A DNA stretch of 64,000 bases from positions 124,001-188,000 of the forward strand of contig NZ_ARQM01000014.1 of NCBI RefSeq assembly GCF_000385135.1, written 5' to 3'. Under the pieces are notes generated by a model. The model made no database searches, was not told the origin of the DNA, and worked only from the letters and a program-made list of their open reading frames with translations. This DNA comes from Promicromonospora sukumoe 327MFSha3.1 (lineage in GTDB: Bacteria > Actinomycetota > Actinomycetes > Actinomycetales > Cellulomonadaceae). This document shows, one piece after another, positions 55,360 through 63,998 of the stretch; the stretch's first letter is position 1; every line of letters starts with the position of its first letter. Both the position numbers and the translations under genes were made by a program.

Positions 55360-56154
55360 TCACTGGGAGACGTCCTCGCCGAAGTACTTGTCGCCCAGGT
55401 CGGCGAGGGTGCCGTCGGCCTGCAGCTCGTCGAGGGCGCCGTCGATCGCGGTGGCCAGGGCCTCGCGCTCCGGCGTCACGACGAACGCGGACTGCGACTC
55501 CTCGTCGGTCTCGGCCGCGACCTTGATGCCCGAGGCGTCCTCGGTGTTCGCGTAGTCGAGGTAGGTCAGGCTGTCGTTGATCGTGGCGTCCACGCGGCCC
55601 TGCTCCAGGAGGGCGACGGCCTGCGCCCAGCCCTCGACGGCCTCGACCTTGGCGCCGCTCTCCTTGGCGAGGTCGTTCCAGTTGCTGGTCAGGGACTGCG
55701 CGGTGGTCTTGCCGTCCAGGTCCGCGAAGCTGGTGATGTCGTCGTTGTCCGCGGCGACCACGAGCACACCCGTCGAGACCGTGTACGGCGTGGAGAAGAC
55801 GTACTTCTCCTCGCGCTCCGGGGTGATGGTCACCTGGTTGGCGATCGTGTCGAAGCGGCCGGCGTCCAGGCCCGTGAAGATCGCGTCCCACTGGGTCTCC
55901 TGGAACTCGACCTCCAGGCCCAGGTTCTCGGCCACGGCCTGGGCGACCTCGACGTCGTACCCCACGAGCTCGCCCGTCTCGTCGTGGTAGCTGAACGGGC
56001 GGTACGTGCCCTCGGTGGCGACGACCAGCGTGTCCCCGGACAGGCCGAGCTCGTCGCCGGCGCCGCTCGACTCGCCGGAGCTGCCACAGCCGGTCAGGGC
56101 CAGCAGGGCGGCCGAGGCCGCGGTAGCCGTGAGGAGGGCGCGGTTGCGAGACAT
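55360..56154 (-). CDS. Polar amino-acid ABC substrate-binding lipoprotein
   Basis: A 264-residue family 3 binding protein. The start at 56154 has AAGGAG upstream and gives a lipoprotein signal peptide ending LTGC. Ligand-site segments are TYRPFSYHDETGELVGYDVEV, QWDAIFTGLDAGRFD and NQVTITPEREEKYVFS. The layout resembles cystine-binding proteins (TcyA/FliY). First gene of the operon with the permease (95 bases downstream) and ATPase. An AraC-type regulator is encoded next upstream on the same strand. Confidence 0.9.
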   Translation of the reverse strand: MSRNRALLTATAASAALLALTGCGSSGESSGAGDELGLSGDTLVVATEGTYRPFSYHDETGELVGYDVEVAQAVAENLGLEVEFQETQWDAIFTGLDAGRFDTIANQVTITPEREEKYVFSTPYTVSTGVLVVAADNDDITSFADLDGKTTAQSLTSNWNDLAKESGAKVEAVEGWAQAVALLEQGRVDATINDSLTYLDYANTEDASGIKVAAETDEESQSAFVVTPEREALATAIDGALDELQADGTLADLGDKYFGEDVSQ

Positions 56155-56246
56155 GGTGAGGGCTCCTTCGATGGGATGGCACACATCGGCCCGGCCGATG
56201 CGTGCCCCAAAACTAGCCGATAGCAGACCTGAACTCACGCACGAGC

Positions 56247-57203
56247 CTAGGCCCGCTCGGTCCGCCGCCAGCGGTCGGGTGTGATCCCGTACCGGTCCTT
56301 GAACCGGCGCACCAGATAGGTGGCGTCCCGCAGGCCGGTCCGTGCCGCGACGACGGCCAGCGGCAGGTCGCTGTCCCGCAGCATCCGGCGCACCTCCGTC
56401 ATGCGCCGCTCGGTGATCCACTCCAGCAGCGTGCGGCCCGTGCGCTCGCGGACCGCCGTGGTCAGGTAGCCGGGCGTGTAGCCCAGCGCACCGGCGACGT
56501 CGGCCGCGGACACCGGGTCGCGGAACGTCGCCTCGATCTCCTCGAAGACCCGCGTCACCAGCGGATCGGGCGGTGCGGGGGCCGACGGCGCCAGCCGCGC
56601 CGCCCCGATCAGGACCCGCGTGAGCAGGGCCGACGCCGCGTCCCGCGCGCCGATCCGGTCGGGCCGCGCCAGCTCCTCGTGCAGCTCCGTGAGCCAGGCC
56701 GACCAGCGCGGCCGCTCGTCCGCGGGAACGTTCGCGCCCAGGACCGGCGGGCGGTCGGCGGCGCCCGGCCCGGCGGGCTCCGTCTCGAACAGCGCCAGGA
56801 GCGGGTGGTGCGCCCAGGCCAGCGGCGAGACCGAGGCGAGCGAGGGGACGGCGTCCGGCGTGAAGGCCAGCGTCCAGGCCCGCGAGCCCGCGAAGCCCCG
56901 GACCGTCCCGGGGTCGATCGCGCGGCCGGGCGGGACGGCGAACAGGTCGCCGTCGTACGCGCCGTCCTCCCCACCGGTGCCGCGCTCGATCAGGACGAGC
57001 ACGTAGAAGTCGTGGGCGTGCCGGTGCTCGGGCGGCGGGTGCGGGTGCTCGTCCGCGCCGTCGTGCAGGTTGACGTTCACCGGGGGCATCCCGGGCCGCG
57101 GCTGGTACCGGTACACCGGGGTGCCGTCCGGCCGCACCGTGCGGACCCTGGACGGGGTGCGCAGCGGGGGCGGGACGCCGTCCCCGGGCCGTGGCGCGGT
57201 CAC
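56247..57203 (-). CDS. AraC-family transcriptional regulator
   Basis: A 318-residue regulator. The start is GTG at 57203 with GAGGAG 7 bases upstream. The N-terminal part has a cupin-like ligand region (HRHAHDFYVLVLIERGTG and FAVPPGRAIDPG), and the C-terminal 100 residues are the AraC DNA-binding domain (SAADVAGALGYTPGYLTTAV and TYLVRRFKDRYGITPDRWR). It begins 10 bases after the CDF exporter stop, so they are likely one transcript. It is 92 bases upstream of the amino-acid transporter operon and could control either. Confidence 0.87.
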   Translation of the reverse strand: MTAPRPGDGVPPPLRTPSRVRTVRPDGTPVYRYQPRPGMPPVNVNLHDGADEHPHPPPEHRHAHDFYVLVLIERGTGGEDGAYDGDLFAVPPGRAIDPGTVRGFAGSRAWTLAFTPDAVPSLASVSPLAWAHHPLLALFETEPAGPGAADRPPVLGANVPADERPRWSAWLTELHEELARPDRIGARDAASALLTRVLIGAARLAPSAPAPPDPLVTRVFEEIEATFRDPVSAADVAGALGYTPGYLTTAVRERTGRTLLEWITERRMTEVRRMLRDSDLPLAVVAARTGLRDATYLVRRFKDRYGITPDRWRRTERA

Positions 57204-57213
57204 CGGCGGCTCC

Positions 57214-58137
57214 TCACCGGTCGCCCGGCACCGCGAGCGTGAGCACGGCGTCGACGATCTGTGGCGCGCGCTCCAGCTGCCCCTCCAGCGCCCGCAGCCG
57301 GACGGCGACGTGCGACTCCGACTCGTCGCCCGGCAGGTCGATGCTCGCGACCAGCAGGATCTGCCGCGGGCCCACGAACTCGAGCCGCAGGTGACCCACG
57401 TGCTCCACGCCCGGCAGCGCCTCGATCCGCTCCCGCACCGCATGGTGGATGCGCTCGTCCGCGACCTCGCCCGTGAGGAACCGCCGGTTGCGGTCGAACA
57501 GCACCCACGCCACGACGCACAGCAGCACCCCCACCAGCACCGAGCCGATCGCGTCGTACCGCGCGTCACCCGTGACCTGGTGCAACGCCATGCCGGCGCC
57601 CGCGATCACCAGGCCGACCAGCGCCGCCGAGTCCTCCGCCAGCACCGCCCGCAGCGTCGGGTCGGACGTCGCCAGCGCGTGGTCCAGCAGGTCCCGCCCG
57701 AGCTTGCGCGCCTCCGCGCGCGTGCGCCGGTAGGCCTGCACGAACGAGAAGCCCTCCAGGCAGAAGGCGACCGCCAGGACCAGGTAGCCGATGCCGTAGT
57801 CCGTGGCCTCCTCGGTCTCACCGAAGGCGTGGATGCCGTGGTAGACCGACACCACGCCGCCGGCCAGGAACAGGCCCAGCGCCGCCAGCATCGACCACAC
57901 GTACGCCTCCCGGCCGTAGCCGAGCGGGCGCTCGCGGTCCGGCGCCCGCGCCGCCTTGCGCTCCGCGACCAGCAGGAACACCTCGTTGCCCGTGTCGGCC
58001 CAGGAGTGGGCGGCCTCGGCCACCATCGACGCCGAACCCGTCAGCACCGCCGCCACCGACTTGGCCGCCGCCACCGCGAAGTTGGCCCCGAACGCGATCA
58101 CCACCGTCAGTGCCGACCCGCTCCGTTCCCCTGCCAT
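57214..58137 (-). CDS. Cation diffusion facilitator (CDF) metal exporter
   Basis: A 307-residue CDF protein with six helices. Metal-site residues are in AEAAHSWADTGNE (His and Asp of HxxxD) and VLAEDSAALVGLVIAGAG. The C-terminal cytoplasmic domain (HHAVRERIEALPGVEHVGHLR) is complete. It exports divalent metal such as zinc, cobalt or iron/manganese in exchange for protons. The AraC regulator follows in the same operon, and a divergent methyltransferase with a His-rich insert lies 188 bases upstream. Confidence 0.9.
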   Translation of the reverse strand: MAGERSGSALTVVIAFGANFAVAAAKSVAAVLTGSASMVAEAAHSWADTGNEVFLLVAERKAARAPDRERPLGYGREAYVWSMLAALGLFLAGGVVSVYHGIHAFGETEEATDYGIGYLVLAVAFCLEGFSFVQAYRRTRAEARKLGRDLLDHALATSDPTLRAVLAEDSAALVGLVIAGAGMALHQVTGDARYDAIGSVLVGVLLCVVAWVLFDRNRRFLTGEVADERIHHAVRERIEALPGVEHVGHLRLEFVGPRQILLVASIDLPGDESESHVAVRLRALEGQLERAPQIVDAVLTLAVPGDR

Positions 58138-58200
58138 GCGTCCCCCTCCGTCGCGACGCCCCCGACGCTACCGACCTTCCGCCGCACCCGCCCGACCGAA

Positions 58201-58212
58201 GATCGTCCGATC
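58201..58212. promoter_or_regulatory. Palindrome GATCGTCCGATC between CDF and methyltransferase genes
   Basis: Inverted repeat GATCG-TC-CGATC, 63 bases from the CDF start and 113 bases before the methyltransferase start. A possible operator for the divergent pair; no metal-regulator consensus is recognised. Confidence 0.35.
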
Positions 58213-58325
58213 GGCACCGACTTCCGTGCTGCCACCGCGCCGCAGGATGTCCAATGCTGGAGGTGGCGGCCGGCACGGCCGGCCCGCGCCGTCCGGCACG
58301 GGTACCCGGACGGAAGGCACTCGGG

Positions 58326-59159
58326 ATGAACGACAGCACGGTACGGATCATCGACCCCCGCACCCCGGAGGAACGCGGGCGCGAGTTCCTGCCCGGCATG
58401 GGCCGGCCCTGGCTGCTCCCGCTCTACGACGCGTTCACGCGCCTGTCCCGCGTACGGCCCCTGCACGACCGGGCGGCGGCGCTCGCGGACGTCGCCCCGG
58501 GCGAGTCCGTGCTCGACCTCGGCTGCGGCACCGGGAACCTCTCGCTCGCCGTGCTCCGCGCGCAGCCGGCCGCGCGGGTCACGGGCCTGGACCCGGACGC
58601 CGCGGCCCTGCGCATCGCGGCCCGCAAGGCGGCCCGACGACGCGTGCCGCTCACGCTCGTGCAGGGCTTCGCCGACCGGCTCCCCGTCGAGGACGGCTCG
58701 CTCGACCACGTGGTCTCCGCCCTCGCCCTGCACCACGTGCCCGACGACGCACGGGTGCGGTTCGGCCAGGAGGCATTCCGGGCGCTGCGGCCGGGCGGGC
58801 GGGTGACGATCGTCGACTTCGGCAGCGCGGACGGCGGCGGGCACGGGGGCGCGGGCGACGGCGGGCAGGATGGCGGGCACGCGCACGGGGCCGGGGGCGA
58901 GCACGAGCACGGCCACGAGCACGGGCACCGGCACGGCCGGGGCCGCCGGCGAGGTCCCGGCAGCACGGGTGCGTACGGCCGGGTGCGGGGGCACGACCGG
59001 GGCAGCTCCGGCGTCGCGGCCAACCCGCACACCGCCCGGAACCTGGAGGGCGGCCTGCTGCGCCTCCTCACGGACGCCGGGTTCACCGACGTCCGCGAGG
59101 TGGACCGCGTGCAGCACCGCTACGGCCCGCTCACGTTCGTGCAGGCGACGCGCGGCTGA
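58326..59159 (+). CDS. SAM-dependent methyltransferase with His-rich insertion
   Basis: A 277-residue class I methyltransferase (Methyltransf_11-like). The start at 58326 follows CGGAAGG. Motif I is VLDLGCGTGNLS (about 62-73), with LDPDAAALRIAARKA as post-I, and the C-terminal strand is YGPLTFVQATRG. Between strand 5 (VTIVDFGSADG) and the last helix lies a Gly/His/Glu/Asp insert, residues 173-203, with nine His in 31 residues (HEHGHEHGHRH), then an Arg-rich patch. Such a segment could bind Zn, Ni or Co. It is divergent from the CDF metal exporter, which supports a metal link (inference). Confidence 0.85.
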   Translation: MNDSTVRIIDPRTPEERGREFLPGMGRPWLLPLYDAFTRLSRVRPLHDRAAALADVAPGESVLDLGCGTGNLSLAVLRAQPAARVTGLDPDAAALRIAARKAARRRVPLTLVQGFADRLPVEDGSLDHVVSALALHHVPDDARVRFGQEAFRALRPGGRVTIVDFGSADGGGHGGAGDGGQDGGHAHGAGGEHEHGHEHGHRHGRGRRRGPGSTGAYGRVRGHDRGSSGVAANPHTARNLEGGLLRLLTDAGFTDVREVDRVQHRYGPLTFVQATRG

Positions 59160-59161
59160 GC

Positions 59162-59192
59162 GACGCGCCGCCGTGGTACCCGGCGGCGCGTC
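59162..59192. terminator. Bidirectional terminator hairpin
   Basis: GACGCGCCGCCG (59162-59173) pairs with CGGCGGCGCGTC (59181-59192), loop TGGTACC. A second GTACCCGGCGGCGCGTCGC unit follows at about 59200. It lies between convergent methyltransferase and tricorn genes. Confidence 0.75.
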
Positions 59193-59233
59193 GCCGTCGT
59201 ACCCGGCGGCGCGTCGCGCGCGGCGGCGCGCGC

Positions 59234-62200
59234 CTACGGGCGGCGGCGCACCCGCGGCTCCGGCAGCGCCGGGGGAGCCGCCGCCGGGGTCTCCTCCAGC
59301 AGCCGGAACGCCTCGGCCATACCCGCCTCGAGCTGCGGGTCGACGTCGGAGAAGTAGTCCGCCGGGGTGTGCCGTACCTCGATGTCGGGGTCCACGCCGT
59401 AGTTCTCGACGTCGAAGCCCTTGCCGTCGAGCCAGAGGCCGTACCGGGGCTGGGTGATCCCCGTGCCGTCCACGAGGTCGAAGCGGCCGTCGATCCCGAT
59501 CACGCCGCCCCAGGTCCGCACACCGACCACCGGACCGACGCCGAGCGCCTGCGCGGCCGCGTTCACGATGTCGCCGTCGGACCCCGCGTACTCGTTGGTG
59601 ACGAGCACGACCGGGCCGCGCGGTGCGCGGTCCGGGTAGGAGTTCGGGCGGTCGTAGTGCCGGTTCAGTCCCCAGCCCGCGACGCGCGCGGCGAGACGGG
59701 CGATCACGAGCTGTGAGGTGTGTCCGCCGCCGTTGAAGCGCACGTCCACGACGATGCCCTCGCGGTCCGCGGCGAGCCGCAGGTCGCGGTGCAGCTGTGC
59801 CCAGCCGGTGCTGACCATGTCCGGGACGTGCACGTAGCCGAGCCGGCCGCCCGACTTCTCGGCGACGTACTCGCGGCGCGACCGCACCCAGGCCTGGTAC
59901 CGCAGGTCGGACTCGTCGGCGAGCGGCACGACGACGACGCGCCGGTCCCTGCTCGCGGCCGGGCCGGCCGGGCCGTCCGCGCCGTCCGCCGTACCGTCTC
60001 CGGCGACGGCGGGCCGCCGCAGGGTCAGCTCGACCGGGATCTCCGCCGCGCCGACCAGGTTCGCCGCCGGGCCGGCCACCGGGTCCACCGGTCGGCCGTC
60101 CACCGCGACGACCAGGTCGCCCGGCCGCGCGTCGACGCCCGCGGCGCGCAGGGGGGACCGTGCCCCCGGGTCGGACGACTCGCTCGGCAGCACGCGGTCG
60201 ATCCGCCAGCCCTCGGCGGTCCGCGTGAGGTCCGCGCCGAGCAGCCCGAGCTTGCGGGACGAGTCGCCCCGCTCGTGGGGCGACCGCACGTAGGCGTGCG
60301 ACGTGTTGAGCTCGCCGACGGTCTCCCAGAGCACGTCCTCCAGGTCGTCGTGCGTCGCGACCCGGTCGATCAGCGGGCGCCAGCGCGCCACCGCCCCGGC
60401 CCAGTCGACGCCGTTCATGTCCGCGCGCCAGTAGTGGTCGCGCATGATCCTGGCGTTCTCGTCGAACATCTGGTGCCACTGGGCGCGCGGGTCCACCTCG
60501 TGGCGCACGCGGGACAGGTCGATGTCGAACGCGCTCGGGTCGTCGTCGCCGGGCTTGCTGGTGGCCGGCTGCGTGCTGAGCCCCGAACCGGACCGGATCA
60601 CCACCCGCTCGCCGTCGCCCGACACCGCGTACCCGGTCACCTTCTCCGCGACGTCCGTGGCCTTGCGCGCCTCGAACGACCAGAACTGGAGCACGTTCGG
60701 CACCGGGTCGCCGTCCGTGCCGGCGTGCCGCGTGCCGAGCACGCCGGCGTCGTCGGTCTCGTGCACCCAGAGCACACCACCCTTGGCCGCCAGCAGGTCG
60801 CGGTAGCGGCCCGACGTCACCGGGAACGGCACCACGCGCTCCTCGGCGCCGTCGAAGTCGATGTCGGGCGAGGCCGTGGCCCGCGCGTCCTCGTCGGGCT
60901 TCTCGTCGCTCGCCGCGTCGTCGTCCGTGCCGGCCTTCTTGTCGTCCGGCGTGCTCAGGCGCCAGCCGTCGGCGCTCGGACCGAACGGTGCCGGCTCGGT
61001 CGCGGCCAGGGGGATGAGCCACGGCCGGGTCGCCGCGCTGAACGACAGGGCGAACTCGTGGGAGTCGTAGGACGGGTCGAACGTTCGGTTCGACAGGAAC
61101 ACGACGTACCTGCCGTCGTCGCTGAAGGTCGGCGAGAAGTCGTGGAAACGCCCCGACGTCAGCGGTGCCACCGTCGGCGTCGTGGCGTGCAGGTCGGCGA
61201 CGAGCACCTGGTGGTGGTCGCCCTCGGTGCCGGTCGGGCTGGACCAGGCGAGGTACCGCCCGTCCGGCGAGAACGTCGGGGACTCCGCCTCGCCGTTCGT
61301 CGACCGCCCGATCGGGATGACGGTGCCCGCGGGCACGGCGCCCTCGTCCGGACCGCTGCCGTCCGCCGCACCGTCGCCGTCGTCCGTCGAGTCGACGGGC
61401 AGGACGACGACGCTGACCCGGCCGTCGTGCGAGACGGCCGCCACCTTGTCGCCGGCCGGGCTCGCGGCCAGGTGCAGCACCCGGCCGAGCTCGCCGGCCG
61501 CGAAGCGCTGCGGCGCGGCGTCCGGGTCCACCCCGTCGGTGCCGGGCAGCGTGTGCACCTCCAGCGCATCCTCCCGGCTCTCGCCGTCCGCGGTGGCGTG
61601 CGGCGCGTCCGTGACGACGACGGCGCGGCCGGTGTCGCCGAGCAGCACGGGCTCCCGCACGCGGACGGACGGGTCGGCGACGAGCGCCCGGGCGGGCCCC
61701 GCTCGGTGGGTCACCCAGAACGCCGTGCCGAGCCAGCCCACGACGCTCGTGTCACCGCTCTTGTCGACGGCGAGCCCGTCGACACCCCTCGGTGCCGAGT
61801 CCGGGTCGGTCGAGTACGGCTCCGGGAGTGCGCCGGTGAGGGTGATGTCGAGCCGGCGCGGGGTGCCGTCCAGCGCGTCGAGCAGCCAGAGGTCGCCGCG
61901 GCTGTGCCACACGATGCGCGCGCCGTCGGACGTCGCGTCGCGGACGTAGCCCTCGGCCTCGGTCTGGGTCGTGAGCAGCCGGGGCCCGGCCGTCTGTGTG
62001 CCCGTCGCCAGGCCGTCCCAGACCCAGAGGTTCGCCTGCTCGTCGGCGTGGTCGGGGAACGTCGCCGCGCGGTCGGAGGTGAACACCAGCGCGTCCCCGA
62101 CCCAGATCGGGTCGTAGGTTCCGGCCTCGTCGTCGGGCAGGGGACGCTCCCACTCGCCGGTGCCCCGGTCGAGCCACAGCACGGACGCCGTGCCGCCGCG

Positions 62201-62692
62201 GTACCTCTTCCAGTAGGCGGGTGTGCGGTAGCCGGCCGAGACGAGGGCGGTCGTCCGCCCGCCGTCCGGGCCCTGGTGCTCGGCGACACCCCACGCGGCC
62301 CCGTAGCGCGGGGTCTCGACGGTGCCGTCGAGGCCGACCGCGCGCACCACGGTCAGGGAGCGCTCGTGCGCGCCCGCGTTGGACGAGACGAGCACCCGGC
62401 CGGCGTCGTCCCAGCCGAGCACCGTCGTGGTCGTGCCACCGAACCAGGTGAGCCGTCGCGTGGCGCCGTCGGCCAGCTCGACCACGTAGGCCTCGGGGTG
62501 GCCGTCCTTGTGGGACACGTAGGCGAGACGCGTGCCGTCGGGGGAGAAGCGGGGGGACGTCGCGGGTACGTGGTCACTGGTCAGCCGCCAGGCACGGCCG
62601 CCGGCGACGGGGGCGAGCCAGACGTCGTCGTCGGCCACGAACGCGACCTGGTCACCGTGGATGTGTGGGTACCTGAGATAGGGCTGGGTCAC
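59234..62692 (-). CDS. Tricorn-type protease (S41 family)
   Basis: A tricorn protease homolog of 1152 residues from the GTG at 62692; upstream in-frame starts exist, but conservation begins at TQPYLRYPHIHGDQVAFVAD. N-terminal beta-propeller blades (FSPDGTRLAYVSHKDGHPEA and similar repeats) are followed by a PDZ-like domain and the S41 catalytic region. Catalytic residues fit tricorn: Ser-His in ELNTSHAYV, nucleophile Ser in NEYAGSDGDIV and Glu in VENYGVDPDIEV. Two low-complexity Asp/Gly/Ala-rich insertions (near 455-475 and 620-640) lengthen it. It degrades peptides downstream of the proteasome or Clp in the cytoplasm. Confidence 0.93.
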   Translation of the reverse strand: MTQPYLRYPHIHGDQVAFVADDDVWLAPVAGGRAWRLTSDHVPATSPRFSPDGTRLAYVSHKDGHPEAYVVELADGATRRLTWFGGTTTTVLGWDDAGRVLVSSNAGAHERSLTVVRAVGLDGTVETPRYGAAWGVAEHQGPDGGRTTALVSAGYRTPAYWKRYRGGTASVLWLDRGTGEWERPLPDDEAGTYDPIWVGDALVFTSDRAATFPDHADEQANLWVWDGLATGTQTAGPRLLTTQTEAEGYVRDATSDGARIVWHSRGDLWLLDALDGTPRRLDITLTGALPEPYSTDPDSAPRGVDGLAVDKSGDTSVVGWLGTAFWVTHRAGPARALVADPSVRVREPVLLGDTGRAVVVTDAPHATADGESREDALEVHTLPGTDGVDPDAAPQRFAAGELGRVLHLAASPAGDKVAAVSHDGRVSVVVLPVDSTDDGDGAADGSGPDEGAVPAGTVIPIGRSTNGEAESPTFSPDGRYLAWSSPTGTEGDHHQVLVADLHATTPTVAPLTSGRFHDFSPTFSDDGRYVVFLSNRTFDPSYDSHEFALSFSAATRPWLIPLAATEPAPFGPSADGWRLSTPDDKKAGTDDDAASDEKPDEDARATASPDIDFDGAEERVVPFPVTSGRYRDLLAAKGGVLWVHETDDAGVLGTRHAGTDGDPVPNVLQFWSFEARKATDVAEKVTGYAVSGDGERVVIRSGSGLSTQPATSKPGDDDPSAFDIDLSRVRHEVDPRAQWHQMFDENARIMRDHYWRADMNGVDWAGAVARWRPLIDRVATHDDLEDVLWETVGELNTSHAYVRSPHERGDSSRKLGLLGADLTRTAEGWRIDRVLPSESSDPGARSPLRAAGVDARPGDLVVAVDGRPVDPVAGPAANLVGAAEIPVELTLRRPAVAGDGTADGADGPAGPAASRDRRVVVVPLADESDLRYQAWVRSRREYVAEKSGGRLGYVHVPDMVSTGWAQLHRDLRLAADREGIVVDVRFNGGGHTSQLVIARLAARVAGWGLNRHYDRPNSYPDRAPRGPVVLVTNEYAGSDGDIVNAAAQALGVGPVVGVRTWGGVIGIDGRFDLVDGTGITQPRYGLWLDGKGFDVENYGVDPDIEVRHTPADYFSDVDPQLEAGMAEAFRLLEETPAAAPPALPEPRVRRRP

Positions 62693-62901
62693 CGCCTCAA
62701 CGTACTCGCGGCACCCCGGCGCGGTCACCGGAAATCGCTGAGGGCGAGGACCATGCGGACGCATCCAGTCCGGTCCCGTCCACATCTTGGTCTCATATCA
62801 TGGAACGCTGTGGTGCCCGAGTTGCATCATCCGGTTCTATGGGGTTCATCGGCATTGCCTGACAAAAGATGACGGAACGCCCCATGGGAGAGGAAAGCCG
62901 G

Positions 62902-62976
62902 ATGACGTCACGACGCGCCACGACGACTCCCTCCGTCCCCTGGTCCTGCCGAATGCGGCAGTGCACCGGCATGTGA
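62902..62976 (+). CDS. Possible cysteine-containing leader peptide, 24 aa
   Basis: An ATG at 62902 with AGAGGAAAG about 5-9 bases upstream opens a 24-residue frame ending SCRMRQCTGM, with Cys at codons 16 and 21 and TGA at 62974-62976. It is followed 20 bases later by a perfect GC palindrome (62996-63013). This resembles Cys-codon leader peptides that precede sulfur-uptake genes in actinobacteria, and the next gene is an SsuB/TauB-like ATPase. The regulatory role is inference; the frame is too short to prove by composition. Confidence 0.5.
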   Translation: MTSRRATTTPSVPWSCRMRQCTGM

Positions 62977-62995
62977 CGCTCCCTTCGAGCCTGCC

Positions 62996-63013
62996 GCCCG
63001 GACCGGTCCGGGC
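62996..63013 (+). promoter_or_regulatory. GC palindrome in leader of ABC ATPase gene
   Basis: GCCCGGACCGGTCCGGGC is a perfect 18-base palindrome between the possible leader peptide and the ATPase start at 63072. It could form an attenuator or anti-terminator stem. A smaller stem CTGCCG/CGGCAG (about 62946-62961) lies inside the leader frame. The region 62693-62901 upstream holds no further gene; no firm promoter is recognised there. Confidence 0.5.
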
Positions 63014-63071
63014 CTTGTCGGTGCACAGCGACAGCCCTTCCGCACGGACCGATCGCAACGGATGGAAACCC

Positions 63072-63998
63072 ATGGTTCCCACAGCCCCGTCCACAGCTTT
63101 GTCCACAGCTACGCCGACAGACCGGGCGGGTGAGCAGGACGCCGCCGCGTCCCCGGCGCTCCCCGTCCGGCTCGATGCCGTCGCGCGGACCTTCGCGGTG
63201 CCCGGCCGGCCCCGCGGCCGAGCGCAGGGGCCTGCGCCCCACGCGGGCACCACCGTGCTCCGGGACGTCGACCTCGAGGTCGCGCCGGGCGAGATCGTGG
63301 CCGTGCTCGGCCCGTCCGGCTGCGGTAAGTCGACCCTGCTGCGCCAGGTCAGCGGCCTGGACGCGCCCACGTCGGGCAGCGTCACGATCGGCGGCGCACC
63401 CGTGGTCGGGGCCGACCCGCGCACCGCCGTCGCCTTCCAGGAGCCGCGCCTGCTGCCCTGGCGCACGCTCACGCAGAACGTGGTGCTCGGCCTCCCGCCG
63501 GGCACCGCGAAGGACGCCGGCCGGGAGCGAGTGGCCCGGCTGCTCGACCTGGTCGGGCTGGCGGCGTCGGCCGGGCTGCGGCCCCGCCAGGTGTCGGGCG
63601 GCATGGCGCAGCGCGCCTCGCTCGCCCGGGCGCTGGCCCGCAACCCCGGGGTGCTGCTGCTCGACGAGCCGTTCGGTGCGCTCGACGCGCTGACCCGGCT
63701 GCGCATGCAGGACCTCCTGCTCGACGTCCACGCGGCCCAGCCCGCGACGATCCTGCTGGTCACGCACGACGTCGAGGAGGCGCTCTACCTCGCCGACCGC
63801 GTGGTGCTGCTGCGCACGGTCGCGGACGGCGCCGCCGCGTCCGACGGCGGGCCGCTCGCCGACGCCGGCCCGGCGAGCATCGCGCGGATCGTGGACGTGC
63901 CGGGCGACCGGCCCCGCGACCGCGCCTCGCGCGACCTGGCCGAGCTCCGCGCGGAGCTGCTCGACGGCCTCGGCGTGCCGACGCACCACGACCGCTGA
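63072..63998 (+). CDS. Nitrate/sulfonate/taurine-type ABC transporter ATP-binding protein
   Basis: A 308-residue ATPase of the SsuB/TauB group. The Met at 63072 is used; the longer in-frame extension upstream overlaps the leader structure and is not conserved. Walker A GPSGCGKST (80-88), QEPRLLPWRTL Q-loop, signature VSGGMAQRASLARALA and Walker B LLLDEPFGALDALTR are characteristic. It likely energises uptake of alkanesulfonates, taurine or similar sulfur compounds. Partner permease and binding-protein genes are expected beyond the window's right edge. Confidence 0.9.
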   Translation: MVPTAPSTALSTATPTDRAGEQDAAASPALPVRLDAVARTFAVPGRPRGRAQGPAPHAGTTVLRDVDLEVAPGEIVAVLGPSGCGKSTLLRQVSGLDAPTSGSVTIGGAPVVGADPRTAVAFQEPRLLPWRTLTQNVVLGLPPGTAKDAGRERVARLLDLVGLAASAGLRPRQVSGGMAQRASLARALARNPGVLLLDEPFGALDALTRLRMQDLLLDVHAAQPATILLVTHDVEEALYLADRVVLLRTVADGAAASDGGPLADAGPASIARIVDVPGDRPRDRASRDLAELRAELLDGLGVPTHHDR

